Position numbers and translations under genes: made by a program
The notes under the pieces: model-generated
Told to the model about the DNA's origin: nothing
Databases searched by the model: none
What the model saw: only the letters and a program-made list of their open reading frames with translations
Shown: piece after piece, positions 1 through 6,473 of the stretch
Numbering within the stretch: position 1 is the first letter of the stretch
Layout: the number at the start of each line of letters is the position of its first letter
Assembly: GCA_963700185.1 (NCBI GenBank)
Contig: CAVOWP010000030.1
Coordinates: forward strand, 62,001-126,000
Length of the DNA: 64,000 bases
Reading direction: 5' to 3'
Source of the DNA: AP-15 sp963700185
GTDB lineage: Bacteria > Pseudomonadota > Alphaproteobacteria > ATCC43930 > CGMCC-115725

Positions 1-62
1 CAGCCGCTCCGCGTATACCCCGATGGGCGGCGCATCTCGCAGCATCTGACTGCCCTTGGTGT

Positions 63-345
63 CTAGTTCCCGGCGGAGGGCATCGGGCCCACCCCGACTT
101 CCTTTGGCAACTTCTCCGCCATCCCAAACAGCGCCCGGCGGCGATCCATTTCGGCCCAGATCTCTGAGGCAGAGATCCCAAGTGCGTTCCACAGCACAAC
201 GAGATTGTAGATCAGGTCGACACTCTCGTTGATTACCGCGGAGCGCTCACCACGCACCGCTTCAATGACGACTTCCGCCAATTCCTCGGCCAGTTTTTGT
301 GCCATTCTCGGGACGCCCCCCGCGAGTAGCCGTGACGTGCGCACA
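63..345 (-). pseudogene. hisE-like phosphoribosyl-ATP pyrophosphatase, 5'-truncated
   Basis: The C-terminal two thirds of a HisE-type enzyme (histidine pathway, hydrolysis of phosphoribosyl-ATP) can be read on this strand. Visible blocks are RLLAGGVPRMAQKLAEE, VVIEAVRGE, NESVDLIYNLVVLW and EIWAEMDRR, in the order and spacing of MazG-fold HisE proteins. Homology stops near 340. Beyond that the strand is antisense to a sigma-54 activator, so the normal N-terminus is missing. The join looks like a rearrangement breakpoint or an assembly join. The assignment to the family is fairly secure; activity is doubtful. Confidence 0.6.
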
Positions 346-1221
346 CTCCCGATCCTTATCGAAGGCGAGACGGGGGTGGGAAAGGAGCTGTTCGCCCGCG
401 CGATCAAAGGCGCCGGCCCGAATGCGGAGGGTCCCTTCGTGCCGGTGAATTGCGGCGGGATCCCTCATGATCTCATTGCAAGCGAGCTTTTCGGATACGC
501 CAAGGGCGCCTTCACCGGCGCAGACGAGCATGGACGCGCCGGCAAAATCGAGAAGGCGAGTGGCGGGGTGCTCTGTCTGGATGAGATCGGGGAGATGCCG
601 CTCGACTTGCAAGCCTATCTGCTCAGGGTCCTCGAGGACCGTATTGTCCATCGGATCGGCGAACATGAAGGCCGCACTATCGATATTCAGATTCTATCGA
701 TGACGAATTGCAGTCTTGCTGCCGAGGTGGAGGCTGGGCGCTTCCGCCGCGACCTCTATCACCGGATCGCCGGCGCACGGGTGCGAATTCCCCCCCTCCG
801 CGAGCGCGGAGAGGACATCCTGCTTCTCGCGGAACGGTTTGCTACGGCGGTGGCGGACAAGCTTGGCCGGGTGCCTGTCACCTTCTCTAGCGAGGCCGCC
901 GCCCTGATGGTCGCCTATCGATGGCCCGGCAACGTCCGCGAGATTCGCAACATCGTGGAGACGACGGTGGCGCTTACGGAGTCGGGCCTTATCGAGGCCG
1001 ACGATCTGCCCGACGAGGTTCGCACGGCTACGCCCAGCTCGGATCCGACCAATGATGAACAGCCGCCGCCTGTCGCGGGGGATCTGCATGAGGCCGAGCG
1101 CCAAGCAATTCTGGCCCAGGTGCGCGCTTGCGATGGAAACCTGACACAGGCTGCTCGGCGCCTCGGGATCGCTCGATCGACGCTGTACCTGCGGCTCGCG
1201 AAATACGGTGGCCGGCCTTGA
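229..1221 (+). pseudogene. sigma-54-dependent activator (AcoR-like), N-terminus lost
   Basis: Recognisable sequence begins at about 337 with a Walker A loop (GETGVGKE). It continues through the GAFTGA sigma-54 contact loop, Walker B (GGVLCLDEIGE), RFRRDLYHRI and WPGNVREIRN, and ends in a Fis-type helix-turn-helix (GNLTQAARRLGIARSTLY). The domain order is AAA+ then HTH_8. The sensory region that AcoR-type activators carry N-terminally is absent. The 36 codons before 337 are antisense hisE, and the reading frame opens only with a TTG. It may be broken, or it may act as a constitutive fragment. Activator half-sites and a -24/-12 promoter lie just downstream, consistent with an activator next to its target. 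Confidence 0.75.
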
Positions 1222-1242
1222 CGAGCTGACCCGATCGACAAT

Positions 1243-1279
1243 CGGACGTCCGGTCGGACGACTGTCCGAAGCGCGGACG
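1243..1279. promoter_or_regulatory. cluster of CGGAC/GTCCG activator half-sites
   Basis: Five alternating half-sites (CGGAC or GTCCG) occur at about 1243, 1248, 1255, 1264 and 1274. They include the perfect palindrome CGGACGTCCG and the inverted pair TCGGAC-4-GTCCGA. They lie 75-110 bp upstream of the -24/-12 promoter, the usual place for an enhancer bound by a sigma-54 activator. Binding by the adjacent activator is inferred. Confidence 0.5.
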
Positions 1280-1353
1280 GCCGCCGTGCAGTACGGCGAC
1301 CGACAAATATCGTAACTATCACGAGACGTTGAATTTTTCCGATCGAGCGGGCC

Positions 1354-1369
1354 TGGCACGCGCTCTGCT
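1354..1369 (+). promoter_or_regulatory. sigma-54 (-24/-12) promoter
   Basis: TGGCACG, four bases, CTGCT matches the RpoN consensus TGGCACG-N4-TTGCW with one mismatch. The GG and GC dinucleotides start exactly 12 bp apart. It lies 130 bp downstream of the sigma-54 activator and reads away from it, yet no recognisable target gene follows. Confidence 0.6.
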
Positions 1370-1382
1370 ACTGCAGGGGTAA

Positions 1383-1401
1383 CCGGCATTTGAGATGCCG
1401 G
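1383..1401. repeat. short inverted repeat after the sigma-54 promoter
   Basis: CCGGCAT and ATGCCGG are separated by five bases and form a 7-bp perfect stem in the presumed leader of the sigma-54 transcript. There is no T-run after it, so it is not an obvious terminator. Confidence 0.4.
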
Positions 1402-1974
1402 CACCCAGCAAGGGGCAAAACGCGTGAGTTCGAGAACAGCAATATCGGAGGCGTTCGCGTGCGCAGGATCCATGACGACCGCGCCATGACGGCACCGTCC
1501 TTGTCGATGCACGACGAGTTCGTGGTCGCCAAAATCCACCCCACCCCACTCCTAACAAAACCTGACCCACGAGCGCCGACCGACGTCATTCGGCGGAAAG
1601 GCCTGGACGTTGGCCTCTGTTACGACGGCAACACGATTCCCCGACGCCGAAACGCTGTAACCCGGGGCCCATTCACTCTTTTCGCTTCGCAGGTCCGCTG
1701 GAGTGCCGGCTCGCCGTTCGTACGGCGTGGTGCCGCTGCCGCTGCCTGCCGCAGTGAGACGGAAGCGCGGTATTGCGGAGACAGAACCGCTAACCGCTCT
1801 TGCTCCGGGGCTGCTAGCCAGCCGCCTCATTCAGAGGCGGCGATCGCAGGAAGGGCAGCATGAGGCATGACTTCTTATCGGATTGCCGCCGCGGCAGTTG
1901 TGTTCCCTTGACAATACAAGCCACACAGGCGCCCGCCAGCGCCGCCTAGGTCATCAATTGACTGGAGACCTAAG
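1402..1974. other. no recognisable gene
   Basis: About 570 bp. Open frames of 92-157 codons exist on both strands but resemble no family I know and lack a convincing ribosome-binding site. A short frame starts with GTG at about 1424 after AAGGGG and stops after some 20 codons. The stretch may be what remains of the leader and target operon of the sigma-54 promoter. Confidence 0.4.
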
Positions 1975-2883
1975 ATGAGCTCTCTCCACCTTGCAGCATC
2001 TTCCCGGGCCGTAATGGTACCGCCTGACTCCGACAATGACAGCAACAAGCGTAGCTTGTGGCCGGCGGGATCGCCCGGCCTGTCAGATCAGGCCGAGCGT
2101 GCGCGCAATAAGTTGCCGACCTCGGTGGCGTTGATCGATCCGAAGCCGTTGACGCGTAGCTTGATCGGAGAACTGTTGGCTAAGGCGCTCCCCGAATACG
2201 CAATAGTCACGGCTTCCACCTGTGAAGAATTGCTCGAAACCGAGGGGATCGGCAGACCAAATCTTGTTGTGATATACATCAGAAGCGAGAAGTTGACGAG
2301 CCAATGGATACAAAGCGCGCTTGAGCTTCTGCGGATGCGCCTCCCGGAGGCCTCAGCCGTTGTGCTTTCTGACAGGGACGGTGTCGAGGAAGTCAACCGC
2401 GCTCTGGCGCTTGGCGCGCGGGGCTACATCCCTACGTCGCTTGACTTCGAAATTGTTGTTGCCGCTCTCAGGCTGGTCAGCGCGGGCGGGACCTTTGTTC
2501 CGGCGGATGCGTTGCGCCCGACAGCTGCAGAGCCGCATGAACAACCGGAAGGTCAACGGCGAGGGCGATCGAACGGACTGGACCTCACGCCGCGTGAGCA
2601 TTCGGTCATCGATCTTCTGCGCGAGGGCAAGCCCAATAAACTGATCGCCGCGCAGTTAGACATGGAGGAAAACACGGTCAAGGTGCACGTCCGAAACATC
2701 CTAAGAAAGCTCAATGCGGCGAACCGCACACATGCCGCCTTTGTCGCGAATCGGCTACTCGGTCACGACCGCGGAGCCAGTCGCCCTGCCCAGCCCGTGC
2801 TTCGGCTAATCGATCATGCTCAAAGCCCTGGCCCCGCCGCTAACGGGCAATGGATACCGACGAGATCAAGGCTAACGTATTGA
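1975..2883 (+). CDS. LuxR/NarL-type regulator with degenerate receiver domain
   Basis: A protein of 302 aa. Residues about 50-175 have the fold pattern of a response-regulator receiver (SVALIDPKPLTRSLIGELL, then ALGARGYIPTSLD). The usual phospho-acceptor Asp after beta-3 is missing: the strand reads LVVIYIRSEK, so phosphorylation control is unlikely. Residues about 205-265 are a GerE-type DNA-binding domain (LTPREHSVIDLLREGKPNKLIAAQLDM, broken here as LTPREHSVIDLL and NKLIAAQLDM, then TVKVHVRNILRKL). The ATG follows TGGAGACC. With mucR 400 bp downstream, a role in surface polysaccharide or symbiosis-type regulation is possible but only inferred. Confidence 0.8.
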   Translation: MSSLHLAASSRAVMVPPDSDNDSNKRSLWPAGSPGLSDQAERARNKLPTSVALIDPKPLTRSLIGELLAKALPEYAIVTASTCEELLETEGIGRPNLVVIYIRSEKLTSQWIQSALELLRMRLPEASAVVLSDRDGVEEVNRALALGARGYIPTSLDFEIVVAALRLVSAGGTFVPADALRPTAAEPHEQPEGQRRGRSNGLDLTPREHSVIDLLREGKPNKLIAAQLDMEENTVKVHVRNILRKLNAANRTHAAFVANRLLGHDRGASRPAQPVLRLIDHAQSPGPAANGQWIPTRSRLTY

Positions 2884-3006
2884 CGACAGCCAGCATCTTC
2901 GGGATTGCTCATACGCGCGTCAGCTTCGCGGACGCTCTTCGACCGACCCAGACTTCACTGGCGCCCAAACTAGCGTTGCAGGTCAGGCCCACTGAACTCC
3001 CGGCGG

Positions 3007-3252
3007 GTCAACATCGCGGTGTGCTATTTTGTTGCCCGGCCGGTGCAGGGCGTTGGAATCCTGCTGCCCGGATTGGTGCCTGCGGCGCTGGCCCTAATAT
3101 TTGCGCCGGGCGATGCAGCGTCTGTAGCCTATGTCGCCGGTGTCGCCGGGCCGCTCATCGGCGCTGACCTGCTGCGCCTCAGGGAGATCGTTTATGACCC
3201 GGCCGAGTCGGCCAGTGGAGCCGACCGCCGGCATTCCCGTCGGGCGGCGTCG
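3007..3252 (+). pseudogene. DUF1614 membrane protein, C-terminal remnant
   Basis: The frame reads ARPVQGVGILLPGLVPAA, then APGDAASVAYVAGVAG and LIGADLLRL. These are the conserved C-terminal blocks of DUF1614 proteins, which are predicted membrane proteins of unknown function. The preceding transmembrane part is missing: an in-frame stop lies at 2971. The expected final block after LIGADLLRL is replaced by unrelated sequence. This is a fragment between two regulators. Confidence 0.5.
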
Positions 3253-3289
3253 GCATGGTCGTTAACCATGATAGAGCAAAGGGGTGATC

Positions 3290-3964
3290 GTGAATACCGA
3301 AGAGACCAACCCACATTCCACGGCGATGATCGTCAGCAGCTACGTTCGGCACCACACGCTGAGACCAGAGCAGCTTTCTGACCTGATCACCACAGTTCAT
3401 CACGCGCTGAGTCACCTCGGACAGCCCATTCAAACAGAGGAAGTTCTCACACCTGCTGTATCGGTGCGGCGATCCGTGCACCACGATTATGTCGTTTGCT
3501 TGGATTGTGGCTATAGAGGAAAAATGCTCCAACGGCATATCAGCACGCGACACGCGCTCAATAGGGACGAATACCTGAAGCGATGGGGATTGCGGAGCGA
3601 TCATCCCCTCACCGCCCCGGCTTATTCCGAGCGCCGTTCGACGTTAGCAAAGGCTCTCGGGCTCGGTCGTAAGCCAAAGGCAGCGGTGCTCCCGGCAGTG
3701 ACGCCAACGGCAGCACCGACGCCGGTAGATGTCGTTAAGGACTCCCAGGCAACGCCCGCACGGGGACGGAGATCGCGTTCCGCGGCGAAGTCTGTTGATG
3801 CGGAAATGAAGTGGTGGCAGAGCCGAAACCCGCCAGGAAGAGGGGGTCGCGTTCACGGGTTGCTTCGCCCAAGCTGGAGCAAGTCTAATCGCCGACCGCA
3901 GAGAGGTAACCGCGAGCCGTTATTCGAGTTCGGGGGCGAGCAGGGCCTAGTCCGATCAAAGTAG
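3290..3964 (+). CDS. MucR/Ros family zinc-finger regulator
   Basis: MucR/Ros proteins bind AT-rich promoters and control exopolysaccharide, motility and cell-cycle genes in alphaproteobacteria. The zinc finger is visible as CLDCGYRGKMLQRH followed by ISTRH, then LNRDEYLKRWGL. The GTG at 3290 is preferred over 3284 because AAAGGGG sits five bases upstream of it. At 224 aa it is longer than the usual 140-160 aa. The extra basic, low-complexity tail after about residue 135 (many R, S, A, P) may be a read-through or a fusion to non-coding DNA. Confidence 0.85.
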   Translation: MNTEETNPHSTAMIVSSYVRHHTLRPEQLSDLITTVHHALSHLGQPIQTEEVLTPAVSVRRSVHHDYVVCLDCGYRGKMLQRHISTRHALNRDEYLKRWGLRSDHPLTAPAYSERRSTLAKALGLGRKPKAAVLPAVTPTAAPTPVDVVKDSQATPARGRRSRSAAKSVDAEMKWWQSRNPPGRGGRVHGLLRPSWSKSNRRPQRGNREPLFEFGGEQGLVRSK

Positions 3965-4083
3965 CCCCAACGCTGTCTTCCAACCGTAAAATAACGGTGG
4001 ATGTGGGTGGCACAATTAGCCCCCTACGGTGTTAAAGCATAGGGAGGGTTTCAAAATGTCGATTCGAGCCAGAAGGATGGTAT

Positions 4084-4347
4084 ATGGACGCTGGCCCGCC
4101 GTCGTGGGATGCAGACGCCAAGACGTTTTCGTTTTTCTTATGTAAGTCGGGTTGTGACCGAGTGTTGTGCGTTCTCGCCATTGATGCGTTGGAGAACGCT
4201 GCTCAGTCGAGCGACCTTTCCGAGCCAGCAATGAATCGAATATTTGATGCACACCGGCTGTTGATAGAACTGCGAGCGGCCCAAAAAGTGAATGCTGGAC
4301 TGCTCGATTCGAATGGCTCTGTGTTGCTCGGCGCTGACGATATCTGA
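4084..4347 (+). CDS. DUF1488 family protein
   Basis: A protein of 87 aa. The pattern F-x(5)-G-x(4)-LCVLAIDALE in the first half and LRAAQKVNAGLLDSNGSVLL near the end matches small DUF1488 proteins, which are common and uncharacterised in alphaproteobacteria. GAAGGA seven bases upstream supports the ATG at 4084. A competing ATG at 4056 opens only a 30-codon frame. Function unknown. Confidence 0.6.
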   Translation: MDAGPPSWDADAKTFSFFLCKSGCDRVLCVLAIDALENAAQSSDLSEPAMNRIFDAHRLLIELRAAQKVNAGLLDSNGSVLLGADDI

Positions 4348-4365
4348 TTGTGAGGCTGCCTAGCG

Positions 4366-4500
4366 GTGGGGTTACTATGCGCCTTCGGCTGGTCGACCGT
4401 CGGGCTCAATATTGGCACTCTGCTGTCGATCTCGATCGGCTTAGTTCTGGGAAGCGTAGCTGAAAAATTGTATCGATGGGAACCCGAAGAACATCCATAG
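4366..4500 (+). CDS. possible small membrane protein
   Basis: A 44-codon frame opens with GTG at 4366, 18 bp after the DUF1488 stop. It contains one hydrophobic segment (NIGTLLSISIGLVLGSVA) and a charged tail (EKLYRWEPEEH). No clear ribosome-binding site is visible and I recognise no family. Translational coupling to the upstream gene is possible. It could equally be chance. Confidence 0.25.
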   Translation: MGLLCAFGWSTVGLNIGTLLSISIGLVLGSVAEKLYRWEPEEHP

Positions 4501-4679
4501 ACGATTTAATAGGGAAAGCCACCCCCTGTAGAGAGACACGGGCTCCCGAAAGGGATGGTAAGGCTACGATCGACTGGATCGTTCCATCAAAAAGAATGCT
4601 TTGATTATTTCTGCGATTTCGACGCCTCGGTATGCCAGAGATATTACCGCTCGTAGGCCCGATGCTGCCGCGCCCTGCG

Positions 4680-4832
4680 CGTCTCTGCCGCCCGCCGCTC
4701 GCCCCGGCCCGCACACCCGCGGAAAACCGCGGCTTCTCGACGTAGGAAGGCGAATTCCCGCGAGAGACAGGTTCGCACCTGACTCGCCGCTGGAGGGAGC
4801 CGGATTCGAACTCTCGGTCCCACTTCCGAGCC
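4680..4832 (-). repeat. dispersed tRNA-like repeat, copy A
   Basis: On the minus strand this runs from a GGTTCGAATCC-like T-arm motif plus a CTCCAGCGGCGAGT tail, through GTCTCTCGCGGGAATTCG, to a CGCGGTTTTCCGCGGGTG block. The same order of blocks recurs on the plus strand at 5944-6066. The T-arm-like end resembles the 3' end of a tRNA, but no full cloverleaf is present. Non-coding. Confidence 0.55.
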
Positions 4833-4892
4833 AACACTGCCGCCGGGTGGTATGAACCGGGTGTAGGGCGTGAACCCATTAGGAGGTGCAGT

Positions 4893-5221
4893 TCATGCAT
4901 GACGGCGCGCGATCTCGTACCATTCCCGCTGTGCTCTGCGATAAAACGCGGGGCCGCGTTCGACCGATTTGCGGATCTCGGCGAAGATCGCGCCCGCTCG
5001 CTGTTCCGCCCCGGTCCTCTGAAGCAGCAGCGCCATCCTGCCCTTTGCTTCCTCGCCGGGATAAGTCGCGCCGAGCCGCTCGTAAGCGCTGAGCGCCTCG
5101 GGCAAGCGACCCCTGGCTTCGAGGATACAAGCTGCGAGCAGATCGGCTTCGGCGGAGCTGAAATCCAGGTTCGTCGCGAAAAGGCGGTCGAGGGCCGCGC
5201 CGGCCGCGTCGGCATCGCCCT
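4893..5221 (-). pseudogene. tetratricopeptide-repeat protein, 3' fragment
   Basis: The minus strand encodes FSSAEADLLAACILEARG, LPEALSAYERLGATYPGEEA, GRMALLLQRTGAEQRAGAIF and FYRRAQREWYEIARRHA, then a stop at 4893-4895. These are the C-terminal TPR hairpins of a protein type frequent in alphaproteobacteria, where the last block typically reads YRRAQ-x-W. The 5' part is lost at about 5221, where an unrelated fragment starts on the other strand. Confidence 0.6.
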
Positions 5222-5401
5222 TTCGAAGTCCACCCCGTCCGAAGTCCGGCGCATGCTCGCTGAAATCACGCAGGAGCGGGCGGACGCGGTCATGGTGAGC
5301 GGCACGGGTGAGCTATTGGCCTACCGTCAGCTGATCGTTGAGCTGGTCGAAAAGAGCCGCTTGCCCGCGATTTATGGATGGCGTCAGTACGTGGCCTCTA
5401 C
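5222..5401 (+). pseudogene. ABC substrate-binding protein (DUF534/TrpX-like), internal fragment
   Basis: The frame reads ERADAVMVSGTGELLAYRQ then IVELVEKSRLPAIYGWRQYV, which matches the hinge region of small-molecule binding proteins of this family (pattern D-A-x(9)-R-x-I-V-x-L-A-x-K-x-R-L-P-A-I-Y). Both ends are missing. It lies head-to-head with the TPR fragment, one of several joins in this patchwork. Confidence 0.5.
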
Positions 5402-5479
5402 ACTGGGAATTCCACGCTCCTCTCCCGAACTCAAGCCCCCCCGTTTCGCGCGCAATTCCCAGGTTGAGCCCGGGGCTTT

Positions 5480-5759
5480 CACACGCGACAAAGAGGCGCT
5501 GAACGAACAGGAGACCCGGCTCGCGACGGCTCGCGCGATAGCCGCCGGATTGCAGGCGGCGGCGCAAGCGGCGGAGCAGGCGCGCGATACGGCCAAGGCG
5601 CAACTCGCGGCGCTGCAACTGGATGCCGACGCGGTGACGCGGAACCTGGACGAATCCAGGCCACAGGCGGCAAGTCCACCAAAATCAGCATCACCGGTGG
5701 CGCGCTCCTCGTCGTCATCGGGACCGAGGGCAAGGCGCGGGGTGGGGCGCCATGATTGA
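5480..5759 (+). pseudogene. alanine-rich coiled-coil fragment
   Basis: The frame contains a heptad-like stretch (LNEQETRLATARAIAAGLQ and AAEQARDTAKAQLAALQLDA). A shift to another frame near 5655 gives GGKSTKISITGGALLVVIGT and a TGA at 5757-5759. I do not recognise the family. No start codon with a ribosome-binding site is visible, and it appears to be a remnant. Confidence 0.3.
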
Positions 5760-5837
5760 AGAATTCTCCAATCCCGGTCTTCCGCCACAGCACCGAAAAA
5801 TGTCGGGGCAGTCGCCGGGGGCGGGGGACCGAGGGTT

Positions 5838-5890
5838 TGCAGACTCGCCGCTGGAGGAAGCCGGATTCGAACTGCTGGTCCCACTTGCGA
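5838..5890 (-). repeat. dispersed tRNA-like repeat, partial copy B
   Basis: CTCGCCGCTGGAGGAAGCC followed by GGATTCGAACTGCTGGTCCC is close to the end of copy A (4788-4830). It is inverted relative to copies C and D, so copies B and C can pair as a hairpin about 100 bp apart. Confidence 0.5.
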
Positions 5891-5943
5891 CGGAGGCGAC
5901 TTCAGAACATCCGCATAAAGAGAGATCCGCTCCGGCCCGAGGG

Positions 5944-6066
5944 GGTCCGATGGTTCGAATCCCGTTTCCTCCAGCAGATAGTCAATGTCTCGCGCGAATT
6001 CGGCTGCTTGCGTGGAAAAGCCCGGTTTTCTGCGGGTGGGCGGCCAGAGCGAGGGGCGGGGTCGGC
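5944..6066 (+). repeat. dispersed tRNA-like repeat, copy C
   Basis: GATGGTTCGAATCCCGTTTC and CTCCAGCAG are followed by GTCTCGCGCGAATTCGG and GCCCGGTTTTCTGCGGGTGG, the same blocks in the same order as copy A on the opposite strand. In other Rhizobiales I recall such repeats being mis-annotated as short proteins with GSNPVPSS-like peptides; the same peptide appears here in one frame. Confidence 0.5.
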
Positions 6067-6087
6067 AGCGGTCATCTTGCTCCGGTA

Positions 6088-6132
6088 CCGATGGTTCGAA
6101 TCCGGTTCCCTCCAGCGGCGAGTCTGCTGGCG
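6088..6132 (+). repeat. dispersed tRNA-like repeat, partial copy D
   Basis: CCGATGGTTCGAATCCGG and TTCCCTCCAGCGGCGAGTC repeat the T-arm-like end of copy C 140 bp downstream. They are the reverse complement of copies A and B at most positions. Confidence 0.5.
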
Positions 6133-6224
6133 CTGACCGAGCGGACCGAAATAGCACGCCCGCACGAGGGCCTTGTCACAGGAATGGGGATCGAGCGACA
6201 GCGATGGGGAGCTTATCATGAGCC

Positions 6225-6290
6225 ATGGCTCCGCTTTCGTATCGCCGTCATCGCTTTCCGGCCGAGATCATTCAGCACGCGATCTGCGGC
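6225..6290 (+). pseudogene. IS6-type transposase, N-terminal scrap
   Basis: About 20 codons read PLSYRRHRFPAEIIQHAI, matching the N-terminus typical of IS6/IS26-like transposases (RHRFPPEIIQHA). The frame then runs into unrelated sequence. Only the extreme 5' end of the gene is left. Confidence 0.5.
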
Positions 6291-6311
6291 CGGAGACGCA
6301 ATAGTTCGATA

Positions 6312-6410
6312 TTGATCGGGATAGGGGGACGCCTCGCGGTGCCACCCCTCCCACACCACCGGGCATACGGGTCACGTACCACGGCGGTTCGACCGGGTTA
6401 AGCTGGGGCG
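6312..6410 (-). mobile_element. possible group II intron 3'-end remnant
   Basis: The minus strand reads GAACCGCCGTGGTACGTGAC, CCGTATGCCCGGTGGTGTGG, GAGGGG and ends CCCCCTATCCCGATC. From memory this matches the domain V/VI tail of a common class of bacterial group II introns. No reverse-transcriptase sequence remains. Assignment rests on recall of the tail pattern and needs a covariance-model search. Confidence 0.35.
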
Positions 6411-6473
6411 GAGACATGCAGTCGGGGGAGACAGAAGGAGATCTCGGCGATACAGAGCGGTGGCGTCCCCGAC

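Noticed and set aside
1390..1863. 157-codon frame after the sigma-54 promoter as the target gene
   Set aside because: Arg/Ala/Ser-rich composition, no family resemblance, no ribosome-binding site at its start and a comparable frame on the other strand.
4406..5305. 299-codon minus-strand frame
   Set aside because: It crosses a dispersed repeat and the TPR fragment in a different frame and has no homologous blocks.
5944..6132. Possible tRNA genes at GGTTCGAATCC motifs
   Set aside because: Only a T-arm-like 3' end is present. No acceptor, D-arm and anticodon stem can be laid out upstream, and the motif recurs as part of a longer repeat.
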